This document shows positions 25,406-34,152 of a stretch of 64,000 bases of DNA, piece after piece (the stretch's first letter is position 1; every line of letters starts with the position of its first letter). Below the pieces are notes generated by a model. The model was not told the origin of the DNA. It worked only from the letters and a program-made list of their open reading frames with translations, and did not search any database. A program made the position numbers and the translations under genes. Source of the DNA: Poritiphilus sp965212595 (GTDB lineage Bacteria; Bacteroidota; Bacteroidia; Flavobacteriales; Flavobacteriaceae); contig CBDBVE010000024.1 in NCBI GenBank assembly GCA_965212595.1, positions 186,001 to 250,000 of the forward strand, written 5' to 3'.

Positions 25406-26836
25406 ATGAGAACATGGATTTTAATATGCGCCTTCCTGCTAAGCGGCTTATGGGTTAATGCGCAGAAAATGAACAGTAGTAAAAAGGCCGTATTAGCTTC
25501 TGTAGAGGCACATAAAGCCAATTTAATCGCAATAAGCGATTCTATATGGGCGCTGGCCGAAACTGCATTTGAAGAAGAAGTGTCTTCCAGAATATTGGCA
25601 GATTATGCAGAGGCCAATGGGTTTAATGTAGAACGCGGAGTGGCAGAAATGCCAACCGCCTTTGTGGCGACCTACGGAACTGGTAAACCTGTAATAAGCG
25701 TTTTAGGCGAATTTGATGCCTTACCTGGCATTTCTCAAAAGGCTCAACCTACAAAAGAGCCTCTGAACGAAGGTGCTGCTGGGCATGGTTGTGGACACAA
25801 TCTCTTTGGAGCCGGTAGCCTGGGAGCGGCAATTGCGGTAAAAGAACTCATTGCAGAAGGCAAATTAAAAGGTACCGTAAAATTTTTCGGCACCCCTTCT
25901 GAAGAAAAGTTTTTTGGTAAGATATGGATGGTACGCGAAGGTCTTTGGGATGATGTAGATGTTAATCTAAGCTGGCACCCAGGTGCGGCTACTAAGGCAG
26001 ATGTACAGAGCTCCCTGGCTCTGGTTGACTTCAGAGTAGAGTTTTTTGGACAGGCCGCTCATGCTTCAGCCGACCCCTGGAATGGCAGAAGTGCTTCTGA
26101 TGCCCTGGAGTTATACACGGCTGGTATTAATTACTACCGTGAACATATAAAACCTACCGTGCGAATTCATTACCATATTCAAGATGGCGGTCAGGTGGTT
26201 AACGTAGTTCCTGACTATTCTAAAATTTGGGTTAGGGTACGCGATACCAAAAGAAGTGGAATGATGCCGGTGTATGAACGAGTTCAAAAAATGGCTGAAG
26301 GCGCTGCGATTTTGGCCAATGTAGATTACAAAATATCATTGATATCTGGTATTTATGAGGTTCTGGTAAACAGAGCGGGGGGTGAAATTATGCAAAAGAA
26401 CCTGGAACTTTTAGGACCTATAAGCTATACGGCAGAGGAAATGGCTTTTGGTAAAAAAATACAGGAAGTTACGGCCAAACCCCAGCTTGGAATGGATAGT
26501 GAAATAACACCGCTGGAAACAACTAAGGAACATCCGGGTGGAGGTTCAACAGACGTGGGTGATGTAAGCTGGAACGTAGCTAATATTAACCTAAGCGTTA
26601 CCACGGCGCCTAAAGATACACCATGGCATTCATGGGCGGTAGTAGCTTGCGGCGGAATGAGCATAGGACATAAAGGAATGACCTATGCGGCTAAAGCGAT
26701 GGCGATGACTATGGTTGATCTCTTTGAAGATAAAAAACTGGTGGAAAAGGTGAAGGCCGAATACCTGGAACGAAAAGGAGATGAAACCTACGAAGCCATA
26801 GTTCCTGAAGGCCCGCCCCCAATCGGAAAAAATTAA
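25406..26836 (+). CDS. Exported M20-family amidohydrolase (AbgB-like)
   Basis: Zinc amidohydrolase, 476 residues, with a signal peptide (MRTWILICAFLLSGLWVNAQ). M20 metal-site motifs: EFDALPG (Asp), GHGCGHNLFGAG (His), TPSEEKFFG (Glu pair), and HPGGGSTDVGDVSW (later His/Asp region). The middle part is the M20 dimerisation domain (VDFRVEFFGQAAHASADPW). The family includes p-aminobenzoyl-glutamate hydrolase AbgB and aminoacylases; substrate undecided. Periplasmic location is inferred from the signal. Confidence 0.88.
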   Translation: MRTWILICAFLLSGLWVNAQKMNSSKKAVLASVEAHKANLIAISDSIWALAETAFEEEVSSRILADYAEANGFNVERGVAEMPTAFVATYGTGKPVISVLGEFDALPGISQKAQPTKEPLNEGAAGHGCGHNLFGAGSLGAAIAVKELIAEGKLKGTVKFFGTPSEEKFFGKIWMVREGLWDDVDVNLSWHPGAATKADVQSSLALVDFRVEFFGQAAHASADPWNGRSASDALELYTAGINYYREHIKPTVRIHYHIQDGGQVVNVVPDYSKIWVRVRDTKRSGMMPVYERVQKMAEGAAILANVDYKISLISGIYEVLVNRAGGEIMQKNLELLGPISYTAEEMAFGKKIQEVTAKPQLGMDSEITPLETTKEHPGGGSTDVGDVSWNVANINLSVTTAPKDTPWHSWAVVACGGMSIGHKGMTYAAKAMAMTMVDLFEDKKLVEKVKAEYLERKGDETYEAIVPEGPPPIGKN

Positions 26837-26843
26837 TAGTGTT

Positions 26844-27140
26844 ATGAAAGACTATGAACTTATTGATAATGCAGAGGCCAAGCAATATGAATTTCATGTA
26901 GATGGTAAAACTCCGAAGATTGAATATATCAAAGCCCAGGACAAAATCTATTTGACACATACCGAGGTCCCTAAGGGCCTGGAAGGCCGGGGGTTTGGGA
27001 CCGCTATTGTAGGGGCAGCTTTGAGAGATATAGAGCTTAAGGAGTTAACCCTTGTGCCTTTATGTCCGTTCGTGGCCCTATACATTAAGAGGCACCCAGA
27101 GTGGAAAAAACTAGTATTAAAAGGAATAAATATTGCGTAA
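26844..27140 (+). CDS. Small GNAT-like acetyltransferase (YidJ/GCN5-type)
   Basis: 98 residues. The conserved stretch is LTHTEVPKGLEGRGFGTAIVGAALRDIELKELTLVPLCPFVALYIKRHPEW, the GCN5-related N-acetyltransferase short form in which (E)GRGFGTAIV binds acetyl-CoA. It begins 7 bases after the M20 stop and ends 2 bases before the iron-sulfur gene, so the three genes form one operon. Acceptor substrate unknown. Confidence 0.88.
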   Translation: MKDYELIDNAEAKQYEFHVDGKTPKIEYIKAQDKIYLTHTEVPKGLEGRGFGTAIVGAALRDIELKELTLVPLCPFVALYIKRHPEWKKLVLKGINIA

Positions 27141-27142
27141 CT

Positions 27143-27577
27143 ATGGCAGAAAGAGAAATTGTAAAAGAGTATTCTAACGGAGAGCTTACCGTGGTTTGGA
27201 AACCAAAAAAGTGCATCCACGCGGCAATTTGTGTTAAAACCCTTCCAGAGGTATATAATCCTGAAGAAAAACCATGGATTAAGGCCGAAAACGCCAGTAC
27301 CGATGCCTTGATCGCACAAATAGACCAGTGCCCTTCCGGAGCCTTAGGCTATTACAAAAAAGATGGGGAAGAAGCGCCAAAGGCAGAAATCACCCAGGGA
27401 ACTAAGGTGGAGGTCGTTTCAAAGGGGCCGTTATTGGTTCATGGAAAAGTAGAAGTAAATTTGGCCGATGGCTCTACCCAACTCAAAAAAAGGACCACAG
27501 CTTTCTGTCGTTGCGGAGCTTCAAATACCAAACCATACTGCGACGGTACACATAACGATGTGGCTTTCGATGACTGA
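27143..27577 (+). CDS. Iron-sulfur protein: Fer4_19-like domain fused to CDGSH domain
   Basis: 144 residues. Residues ~10-75 match the short Fer4_19 ferredoxin-like domain (KPKKCIHAAICVKTLPEVYNP, IDQCPSGAL) with Cys residues for a cluster; residues ~105-140 carry the CDGSH zinc-finger-like signature FCRCGASNTKPYCDGTH, which binds a [2Fe-2S] cluster through three Cys and one His. Probably a cytoplasmic electron carrier or sensor. I use the ATG at 27143, which gives the natural N terminus; the overlapping longer frame starts inside the acetyltransferase gene. Confidence 0.9.
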   Translation: MAEREIVKEYSNGELTVVWKPKKCIHAAICVKTLPEVYNPEEKPWIKAENASTDALIAQIDQCPSGALGYYKKDGEEAPKAEITQGTKVEVVSKGPLLVHGKVEVNLADGSTQLKKRTTAFCRCGASNTKPYCDGTHNDVAFDD

Positions 27578-27592
27578 TCTTAGTTTTAATAC

Positions 27593-28495
27593 ATGAAAAA
27601 AGCAAGCTTACTTTTTGTTCTTATAGGCTTGAGCTATTCCTTAAATGCCCAAAAAAGCCCTTTAACAGCATTTGAACCCTTTATGGGTAAGACATGGAAA
27701 GCCGAAGGTGCCTGGGGAGATGGTAGCGTTTTTAAACAAGAAACTAGCTTTAGATATTCCTTAGACAGCACCGTGGTCATTGCTAAATCTTTAGGCTTTA
27801 CCAATAGGGAACAAACCTCTTACGGACTAAGAAATTATGGTATTAGACAATACGATAGCGCGACTTCGACCTTCAAGTTTTGGGAATTTGATACTTTTGG
27901 AGGCCTTACTACCGGGCAGGTAGTGATTTCCGGAAAGAACATTTTATACCAATACCAATACGGCGGCACAGCCCTTACCGATATGTGGGAATATGTAAAT
28001 GATTCTACCTATGTTTTTAAGGTTGGTAACTACGAGAAAGGGCAATGGAAGCAGATCTTTCTGGAAACACAGTTTGATGAAATAAAAGATGGAAATTTCG
28101 TAGAGCAGTTTGGAAGAAAGCTTAAGGGCTGTTGGAAAGCCAAGGCTTGGGATGGCATCCAGGAGGAGTGCTGGAAGTTTAACCAAAACGGTATTCCTGT
28201 GCAAACCGCGAAGTATTCTGTTAAGGGCGATGTGCAGTATGAAGCCAGTACTCAAATGGAGTACGTAGCAAATGAAATAGTTCTTTTTAGCGTCATTAAA
28301 GGGAACAATCCCAAAATATTTAAAGCAACTTCCCGCTCGAGAACAAAACTGGTCTTTGAGAATTCTGAATACGACTATCCCAATAAAGTAGTATACGAAT
28401 TACAACCCGACGGGACCTTCTGGAGGACTATTAGCGGAAAACAAAATGGCCAAGACGCCTCATATACGTTCAAATTTAACAAAGACCTAGAATAA
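27593..28495 (+). CDS. Hypothetical secreted protein (two lipocalin-like halves)
   Basis: 300 residues with a signal peptide (LLFVLIGLSYSLNAQ). No catalytic motif is visible. The beta-rich sequence shows two similar halves: about residues 20-150 (GKTWKAEGAWGDGSVFKQET, WEFDTFGG) and 170-300 (GKLKGCWKAKAWDG, WKFNQNGIPVQ), each with a W-rich strand typical of lipocalin-like or DUF1579/DUF6265-type sensor domains. Probably periplasmic. It follows the iron-sulfur gene by 15 bases and precedes an acetyltransferase by 10. Confidence 0.7.
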   Translation: MKKASLLFVLIGLSYSLNAQKSPLTAFEPFMGKTWKAEGAWGDGSVFKQETSFRYSLDSTVVIAKSLGFTNREQTSYGLRNYGIRQYDSATSTFKFWEFDTFGGLTTGQVVISGKNILYQYQYGGTALTDMWEYVNDSTYVFKVGNYEKGQWKQIFLETQFDEIKDGNFVEQFGRKLKGCWKAKAWDGIQEECWKFNQNGIPVQTAKYSVKGDVQYEASTQMEYVANEIVLFSVIKGNNPKIFKATSRSRTKLVFENSEYDYPNKVVYELQPDGTFWRTISGKQNGQDASYTFKFNKDLE

Positions 28496-28505
28496 GTCTG
28501 GAGAG

Positions 28506-29078
28506 ATGACGGAAAAGGAAAAAATGCTCAAAGGGCTATCTTACAATTCACGAGATCGCGATATAATTGCGATGTACCACAAGGCTCGAAAACTTTTTCG
28601 GGAATACAATAGACTGAATTCTGAAAACAAAAAGAGGCAAAATGAAATTCTCGGCCAACTCCTTGGCCACCGAGGTGATGGAGTTTGGATAGAAGCCCCT
28701 TTCTATTGCGATTACGGGGAAAATATTTCCGTCGGTGAAAATACCTTCATCAATGCGAACTGCTTTTTTCTAGACAACAACCGCATTACCATAGGTAAAA
28801 ACGGCTTGTTGGCGCCCTTTGTTCAGATTTATACAGCAGGACATCCCCTAAAAGCCTCTGAGCGAATAACCGAGTGGAACGGGAAAACGGGTTATGTTAC
28901 TTTTGCACAACCAGTTGCGATTGGTGACAATGTTTGGATTGGCGGAAATACCGTCATCCTTCCCGGGGTCACCATTGGAGATAATGTAACCATAGGTGCC
29001 GGATCTGTGGTAACAAAAGACATTCCCAGTAATGTACTAGCCTTGGGAAATCCCTGCAAAATAGTAAAGGAACTATAA
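28506..29078 (+). CDS. Sugar O-acetyltransferase (Maa/NodL-like, left-handed beta-helix)
   Basis: 190 residues. An N-terminal maltose-acetyltransferase-type helical part (EKMLKGLSYNSRDRDII) precedes hexapeptide repeats forming a left-handed beta-helix: YGENISVGENTFINANCFFLDNNRITIGKNG, then IGDNVWIGGNTVILPGVTIGDNVTIGAGSVVTKDIPSNVLALGNPCKIVKEL. The catalytic His is in TAGHPL. It acetylates a sugar or glucosamine with acetyl-CoA. Cytoplasmic. Sits in a close-packed same-strand run (10-base gaps on both sides). Confidence 0.9.
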   Translation: MTEKEKMLKGLSYNSRDRDIIAMYHKARKLFREYNRLNSENKKRQNEILGQLLGHRGDGVWIEAPFYCDYGENISVGENTFINANCFFLDNNRITIGKNGLLAPFVQIYTAGHPLKASERITEWNGKTGYVTFAQPVAIGDNVWIGGNTVILPGVTIGDNVTIGAGSVVTKDIPSNVLALGNPCKIVKEL

Positions 29079-29088
29079 AACCAATCGG

Positions 29089-30010
29089 GTGAAAGATCTT
29101 GTAGCCAATGTACTAACGGTTTTAACGCTATTCATGATGACTGAGATTAATGCCCAGAATGGGAAGATAATTTCCAAACTTGAAGTATATACTATCGCTA
29201 ATGGCGAGCGGAAGGAAATTTACAGGGAAAATACCCTTTTCGAAGCCCCAAACTGGAGCCATGATGGAACATACTTCATCATCAATGAAAATGGCCTTTT
29301 ATACAAAATAGGACTTAAAGGTAAGACCAAAAAACTGATACCAACAGACTTCGCGGATCGATGCAACAATGATCATGGAATCTCACCAGATGGACAAACT
29401 TTGGTAATAAGCAATAATGATCGTATTGAAGGAGCATCTTCAGGGTCTTCAAGAATTTACACCTTACCCATCGAAGGAGGGGTGCCCAGTTTAGTTACCC
29501 CTAAATACCCGTCTTACTGGCATGGTTGGTCTCCTGATGGTAAAGATTTGGTATACACTGCGAAGAGAGATGGTGATTTTGACATTTACAAAATTGCAGT
29601 GACAGGAGGTAAGGAAATCCGACTTACTTCTGTCAAAGGGTTGGACGATGGTCCTGAATATTCTCCGTATGGGAACTACATCTATTACAACTCTATGCAA
29701 TCGGGCAAGATGGAAATTTGGAGAATGAAAGCGGATGGCTCTGAAAAGGAGCAAATTACCAACGACTCCTATTCTAATTGGTTTCCTCATCCTTCACCCA
29801 AAGGTGATCTCCTGGTATATTTATCTTATCTGGAAGATCAGGGTGATAGACACCCCGCAATGAAATCAGTGGCATTGCGGTTATTAGACTTAAAATCAAA
29901 CAAACCTCATTACGTTGTGCACCTTTACAGGTGGCCAGGGTAGCATTAATGTCCCATCCTGGTCTGCGGATGGAGGCAAGTTTGCCTTTGTTTCGTATGA
30001 ACAGAATTAA
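29089..30010 (+). pseudogene. TolB-like beta-propeller protein, frameshifted
   Basis: The frame from GTG 29089 encodes a signal peptide and WD40-like TolB repeats (NWSHDGTYFIINENG, HGISPDGQTLVISNND, HGWSPDGKDLVYTAK, EYSPYGNYIYYNS, PHPSPKGDLLVYLS) but then reads VVHLYRWPG and stops at 29943. Shifting at ~29920-29926 (dropping one C, giving HFTGGQGSINVPSWSADGGKFAFVSYEQN) restores the family's usual C terminus and ends at the TAA at 30010. The sequence thus shows a one-base insertion near 29923; it may be a true loss or a sequencing error. Intact members form periplasmic propellers. Confidence 0.7.
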
Positions 30011-30096
30011 TAGTTGCGAAGTACCTATCTCCTTAACAAAGCGCTAAGATTTTATTTGCGTTTTTAGTAGTAAATTAGCGTTTAATTTTTTTTGAA

Positions 30097-31095
30097 ATGG
30101 ATGAGCCTATTAAGCGTATTTTTCCTCTTGGATTTCCATGGGAAACACAGGATCCTTTTTTGTTTTGTGTCTATCATTTAGATCACTATCCGAAAGGAAA
30201 TGAAGATATGAGTCCGGTAGCCTCTTTAGAAGGGCGTAACCTGGGCAATGATTTTGTTATAAAGGACGGATGGAGAATGTATCACGGACAAAGTGTTCCA
30301 GGATTTCCGTCTCACCCGCATAGAGGTTTTGAAACTGTGACTATTGTCAATAAGGGCTTCTGTGACCATTCTGATTCCCTGGGAGCAGCAGGTAGATTTG
30401 GCCAGGGTGATGTACAGTGGATGACAGCCGGAAGAGGCGTGCAACACTCCGAAATGTTTCCCTTACTCAATACAGATAAAGACAACCCTTTAGAGCTTTT
30501 TCAAATTTGGCTCAATCTCCCGAAGGCAAATAAGTTTGCCGAGCCACATTTTAAAATGCTTTGGAGTGAGGAAATTCCTATTGTACAGTCAAATGGTGTT
30601 CGCCTGAAAATTATTGCCGGAAATTATCAGGGAGAGCATGCACCTGAACCTGCACCTGATTCCTGGGCCGCGGATAAAGCCAATGACGTGGCTATTTGGA
30701 ACGTAGAAATGGAACCTAATTCAGAACTGCAACTCCCTCCTAGCTCGAGCGATATACAGCGGACCCTCTATTATTATGAAGGTGGAGAAGTTCATCTCAA
30801 CACTACTAAACTCAAAGTAAATCAGGGCGCAGATCTTAATGCAGAAAAGTCTATTCGTATAAAAAATGGAGCAAGCACCTCATACTTTCTGATCTTGCAA
30901 GGCAAACCTATTAATGAGCCAGTGGCTAAATACGGCCCATTTGTGATGAATACCGAAGAAGAAATTCATAAAGCCATGCAGGAATACAGGCTTACGCAGT
31001 TTGGAGGATGGCCCTGGCAGTATTCAGACCAGGTTCACTCCAGAGAAAAAGGAAGATTCGCTCAATATCCTGATGGTACCATTGTAGAACCCTAG
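30097..31095 (+). CDS. Pirin family protein
   Basis: Bicupin iron protein, 332 residues. The N-terminal metal-binding motif of pirins is clear: PSHPHRGFETVTIV, then GQGDVQWMTAGRGVQHSEMF, providing the His/Glu ligands. The C half has the second cupin (LQLPPSSSDIQRTLYYYEGGEVHL) and ends FGGWPWQYSDQVHSREKGRFAQYPDG. Some pirins are quercetin dioxygenases, others regulators; which applies is not decided. The gene starts 86 bases after the frameshifted TolB gene and ends 55 bases before the convergent murA stop. Confidence 0.9.
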   Translation: MDEPIKRIFPLGFPWETQDPFLFCVYHLDHYPKGNEDMSPVASLEGRNLGNDFVIKDGWRMYHGQSVPGFPSHPHRGFETVTIVNKGFCDHSDSLGAAGRFGQGDVQWMTAGRGVQHSEMFPLLNTDKDNPLELFQIWLNLPKANKFAEPHFKMLWSEEIPIVQSNGVRLKIIAGNYQGEHAPEPAPDSWAADKANDVAIWNVEMEPNSELQLPPSSSDIQRTLYYYEGGEVHLNTTKLKVNQGADLNAEKSIRIKNGASTSYFLILQGKPINEPVAKYGPFVMNTEEEIHKAMQEYRLTQFGGWPWQYSDQVHSREKGRFAQYPDGTIVEP

Positions 31096-31150
31096 AGTTA
31101 ATGAGTTAGTCGTTCGGAAGTTTGTTGAGTACGAGTACTTTTAAAAGTAG

Positions 31151-32458
31151 CTAAGCTCTGGTAATTTTGGCACCGATCGCCCTGAGCCGGGTATCAATGT
31201 CTTCATACCCCCTATCTATTTGTTCAATATTATGAATCGTAGAGGTCCCTTTGGCCGAAAGCGCTGCAATCAATAGAGAAACCCCAGCTCTAATATCAGG
31301 AGAGACCATGGTAGTAGCCTTTAACGTAGATCTGAAATCGTGCCCTATGACGGTGGCTCTGTGTGGGTCGCAAAGAATGATCTTAGCTCCCATATCAATT
31401 AGTTTATCCACAAAAAACAACCTGCTTTCAAACATTTTTTGATGGATTACCACCTCCCCTTTTGCCTGGGTAGCCATTACCAGAATAATGCTGAGCAGAT
31501 CTGGAGTAAGACCGGGCCAGGGCGCATCAGCTATGGTAAGGATGGAGCCGTCTATATAGTTCTGTATCTCATACCCATTTGTATGCTCAGGAATATAAAT
31601 GTCATCTCCTCTGCGCTCTATGTGTAAACCGAGCTTTTGAAATACCGTGGGTATCTGCCCAAGGTCCTCCCAACTTACCTCCTTTATGGTAAGTTCGCTC
31701 CGCGTCATTGCCGCAAGGCCAATCCAGCTGCCTATTTCGATCATGTCTGGCAACATCCTATGTTCTGTGCCGCCAAGTGAATCCACACCCTCAATTTCCA
31801 ATAAGTTAGAGCCTATCCCACTGATCTTTGCGCCCATCCGATTGAGCATTTTACATAGCTGCTGCAAATAAGGCTCACAAGCGGCATTATATATCGTGGT
31901 TTTCCCCTCGGCCAGCACAGCGGCCATCACAATGTTAGCTGTTCCGGTAACGGAGGCTTCATCGAGCAGCATATAGGTGCCCTTTAGCCTTTCGGCCTCA
32001 ACTCCATAAAAATGCTCTTCAGAATTATATCTAAAACTAGCACCAAGATTGATAAAGCCTTCGAAGTGAGTGTCCAAGCGGCGGCGGCCAATTTTATCTC
32101 CCCCAGGCTTGGGAATATATCCTTTACCGAACCTGGCCAGTAAAGGGCCAACCAACATAATTGATCCTCTTAGTCCTCTGCCGTCTATCTTAAATTGTTC
32201 GGATTGAAGGTATTCTAAATTAACCTTATCTGCCTGAAAAGAATATGTGCCTTTCCCTAATTTCTCTACCCTAACACCCAGGCTTTCTAACAAGGCAATA
32301 AGCTTGTTTACGTCCACGATGTCTGGAATATTGTTGATAGTAACTTTTTCGGCAGTCAACAAGACGGCGCAAAGAATTTGAAGCGCCTCATTTTTAGCGC
32401 CTTGTGGTGTGATTTCGCCATGAAGGCTATGTCCGCCTTCAATGATAAATGTCCCCAT
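31151..32458 (-). CDS. murA: UDP-N-acetylglucosamine 1-carboxyvinyltransferase MurA
   Basis: First committed step of peptidoglycan synthesis: transfers enolpyruvate from PEP to UDP-GlcNAc. 435 residues, inside-out alpha/beta barrel of EPSP-synthase type. N-terminal GAKNEALQ (Lys-Asn) is conserved. The loop that usually holds the nucleophilic Cys (Cys115 in E. coli) reads PGGDKIGRRRLDTH, so the Cys is replaced by Asp at D121. That change is known in naturally fosfomycin-resistant MurA enzymes. Next in the operon by 14 bases is the DUF4290 gene on the same strand upstream. Confidence 0.93.
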   Translation of the reverse strand: MGTFIIEGGHSLHGEITPQGAKNEALQILCAVLLTAEKVTINNIPDIVDVNKLIALLESLGVRVEKLGKGTYSFQADKVNLEYLQSEQFKIDGRGLRGSIMLVGPLLARFGKGYIPKPGGDKIGRRRLDTHFEGFINLGASFRYNSEEHFYGVEAERLKGTYMLLDEASVTGTANIVMAAVLAEGKTTIYNAACEPYLQQLCKMLNRMGAKISGIGSNLLEIEGVDSLGGTEHRMLPDMIEIGSWIGLAAMTRSELTIKEVSWEDLGQIPTVFQKLGLHIERRGDDIYIPEHTNGYEIQNYIDGSILTIADAPWPGLTPDLLSIILVMATQAKGEVVIHQKMFESRLFFVDKLIDMGAKIILCDPHRATVIGHDFRSTLKATTMVSPDIRAGVSLLIAALSAKGTSTIHNIEQIDRGYEDIDTRLRAIGAKITRA

Positions 32459-32472
32459 TTAAGGATAAAAAA

Positions 32473-33126
32473 TTAAAATCGCTTTTTGCCGCGGTTACTG
32501 TTTCTTTGATTCTTCTTCCCTGAACCGCCTCTATTAGATTTAGAAGGCCTGATTTTAAGGAACTGACCGCTTTCGGTAAGATTTTCGCCATCGGAAGCGA
32601 GATCTATTTGGCCATCACTCAATTCGAAGAGGTGCTGGAATATGACCTGATCGTCAACGGTGTCCTTATTCCAATTAAGATAACACTTCTTCATATGATT
32701 GGCTATTGCATATTCTAACCCATCCCGCTTATCACCTTTTTCCCATTTGATAGCAACATCGATCATACGCTTTATATTGTTCCCGTAAAATCGATATTTG
32801 GGGAAGTTTTGTGGATACTCTAAAGGATCTGGTCGCTGCTGCAGTACCTCTTTGCTGGTAATTGGGAATGGCGAGTCTACGTCTAATTTAAAATCAGACA
32901 TAATAAACAACTGATCCCACAATTTGTGTTGAAAATCAGGTACATCTCTCAGGTGTGGCTGCAGGTTTCCCATAACGCTTATGATAGCCTTAGCCAGCTT
33001 GTTGCGTTCTTCCTTGTCTTCTATATTTACCGCATGGTCTACCATTTTCTGAAAATGGCGACCGTATTCGGGAATAAAGAGCATTGAACGCTCTGTATTG
33101 TATTCTAGGTTTTCTACTGAATTCAA
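32473..33126 (-). CDS. DUF4290 protein
   Basis: 217 residues with the family pattern LEYNTERSMLFIPEYGRHFQKMVDHAVNIEDKEERNKLAKAIISVMGNLQPHLRD at the N terminus and a lysine/arginine/asparagine-rich tail (KSNRGGSGKKNQRNSNRGKKRF) suggesting RNA or nucleic acid binding. DUF4290 is widely conserved in Bacteroidota and next to murA in many genomes. Role unknown. It is 14 bases from murA and in the same direction, so they are likely one operon. Confidence 0.88.
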   Translation of the reverse strand: MNSVENLEYNTERSMLFIPEYGRHFQKMVDHAVNIEDKEERNKLAKAIISVMGNLQPHLRDVPDFQHKLWDQLFIMSDFKLDVDSPFPITSKEVLQQRPDPLEYPQNFPKYRFYGNNIKRMIDVAIKWEKGDKRDGLEYAIANHMKKCYLNWNKDTVDDQVIFQHLFELSDGQIDLASDGENLTESGQFLKIRPSKSNRGGSGKKNQRNSNRGKKRF

Positions 33127-33211
33127 ATTAAAAAAATTATGCTTAAACGATTAGAAAAGTGGTATGTGTATAACGCCTGCAAATTAACAAAATTATCCTA
33201 CAAATACTAGT

Positions 33212-33499
33212 TTATAAGGATATTACACCTTCGATCACTCCTACTTCCTTATATTTCGCAATTACCTCATCCGGACTATTTAAATTTACCGTGACCGAAA
33301 TGCTGGTATATTTTCCCTTTCTTGATTGTTTGGATTCTATTACGGCACCAGTATTATCAAAAATTTGATGGATCTGATCTATTTTCTTTTGATCTGTAGG
33401 AATGATAAATTTATATAAATAATCTGAAGGCCATTCCGTATTTAGCAACAGCTCTTCCTTTAGTCGATCATAAAACTCTTCTGACTTCTCTGAATCCAT
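33212..33499 (-). CDS. DUF493 family protein (YbeD-like)
   Basis: 95 residues; the DUF493/YbeD ferredoxin-like fold signature is YKFIIPTDQKKIDQIHQIFDNTGAVIESKQSRKGKYTSISVTVNLNSPDEVIAKYKEV. Function unknown, possibly regulatory by small-molecule binding. It starts 86 bases before the DUF4290 gene's upstream end in the same direction, with its own promoter (-7 TATATTTG at 33520-33513). Confidence 0.85.
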   Translation of the reverse strand: MDSEKSEEFYDRLKEELLLNTEWPSDYLYKFIIPTDQKKIDQIHQIFDNTGAVIESKQSRKGKYTSISVTVNLNSPDEVIAKYKEVGVIEGVISL

Positions 33500-33512
33500 C
33501 TAACTTTTTTTG

Positions 33513-33520
33513 CAAATATA
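33513..33520 (-). promoter_or_regulatory. -7 element for the DUF493 gene
   Basis: TATATTTG on the minus strand, 13 bases before the ATG at 33499, matches TAnnTTTG. The -33 element is not distinct. Confidence 0.5.
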
Positions 33521-33535
33521 CAGGTTCAAAGGTAA

Positions 33536-33567
33536 TTTTTAAGGCTAGTGGCTATTGATTACTTTTG
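33536..33567 (+). promoter_or_regulatory. Promoter of the NTPase-recQ-fmt operon
   Basis: TTTT (33536-33539), 20-bp spacer, TACTTTTG (33560-33567) fits the Bacteroidota promoter. Transcription would start about 10 bases before the TTG start codon at 33586, giving a near-leaderless mRNA. Confidence 0.5.
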
Positions 33568-33585
33568 TGCTTATAAATCTGTCTA

Positions 33586-34152
33586 TTGAACCCTAGAAGA
33601 ATAGTTGTCACAGGTGGTCCAGGTACTGGCAAGACCGCCGTAATAAATCAGTTGGAGCACCTTGGATTTTCATGTCTTCATGAGATCATCAGAAGCATGA
33701 CTATGAAAGCCAGAAAGGAAGGAAACACTAAAGAACAACTGACAAACCCCTTAACCTTTGTATCGGATCCTTTTGAATTTAACAGGCAAATTTTAAAAGG
33801 CCGGATAAAGCAATACCATGAGGCCTCGCACTTAGTCGAATCGGTCATTTTCTATGACCGGGGTATCCCTGATGTCCTGGCTTATATGGATTATTTTGAT
33901 CAAAAATACGGCAGTGATTTTGAACAGGCCTGTATTGAAAATCGCTACGATGCAATTCTGCTATTACCTCCATGGAAAGAGATATACGTTTCAGACAATG
34001 AACGTCTAGAGACTTACAGTGAAGCTCTTGAAATTCATAGTATCCTGGTAGAAACATATAAGCGTTTTAATTATGAGCCCTTGATTGTCCCTAAAGGAAC
34101 TGTGGAAGATCGCACTCTTTATGCATTAGAAAAGCTTAACATTGGGGTATGA
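33586..34152 (+). CDS. P-loop NTPase (AAA_28-like), TTG start
   Basis: 188 residues with Walker A GGPGTGKT at ~9-16 and a conserved FYDRGIPDVLAYMDYF motif; related to the AAA_28/NadR-type kinase family. Substrate unknown. The start codon must be TTG 33586: an in-frame TAA lies at 33574-33576, no ATG or GTG lies between, and the P-loop begins at residue 9. Its end overlaps recQ by 4 bases (ATGA), so these are translationally coupled. Confidence 0.82.
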   Translation: MNPRRIVVTGGPGTGKTAVINQLEHLGFSCLHEIIRSMTMKARKEGNTKEQLTNPLTFVSDPFEFNRQILKGRIKQYHEASHLVESVIFYDRGIPDVLAYMDYFDQKYGSDFEQACIENRYDAILLLPPWKEIYVSDNERLETYSEALEIHSILVETYKRFNYEPLIVPKGTVEDRTLYALEKLNIGV

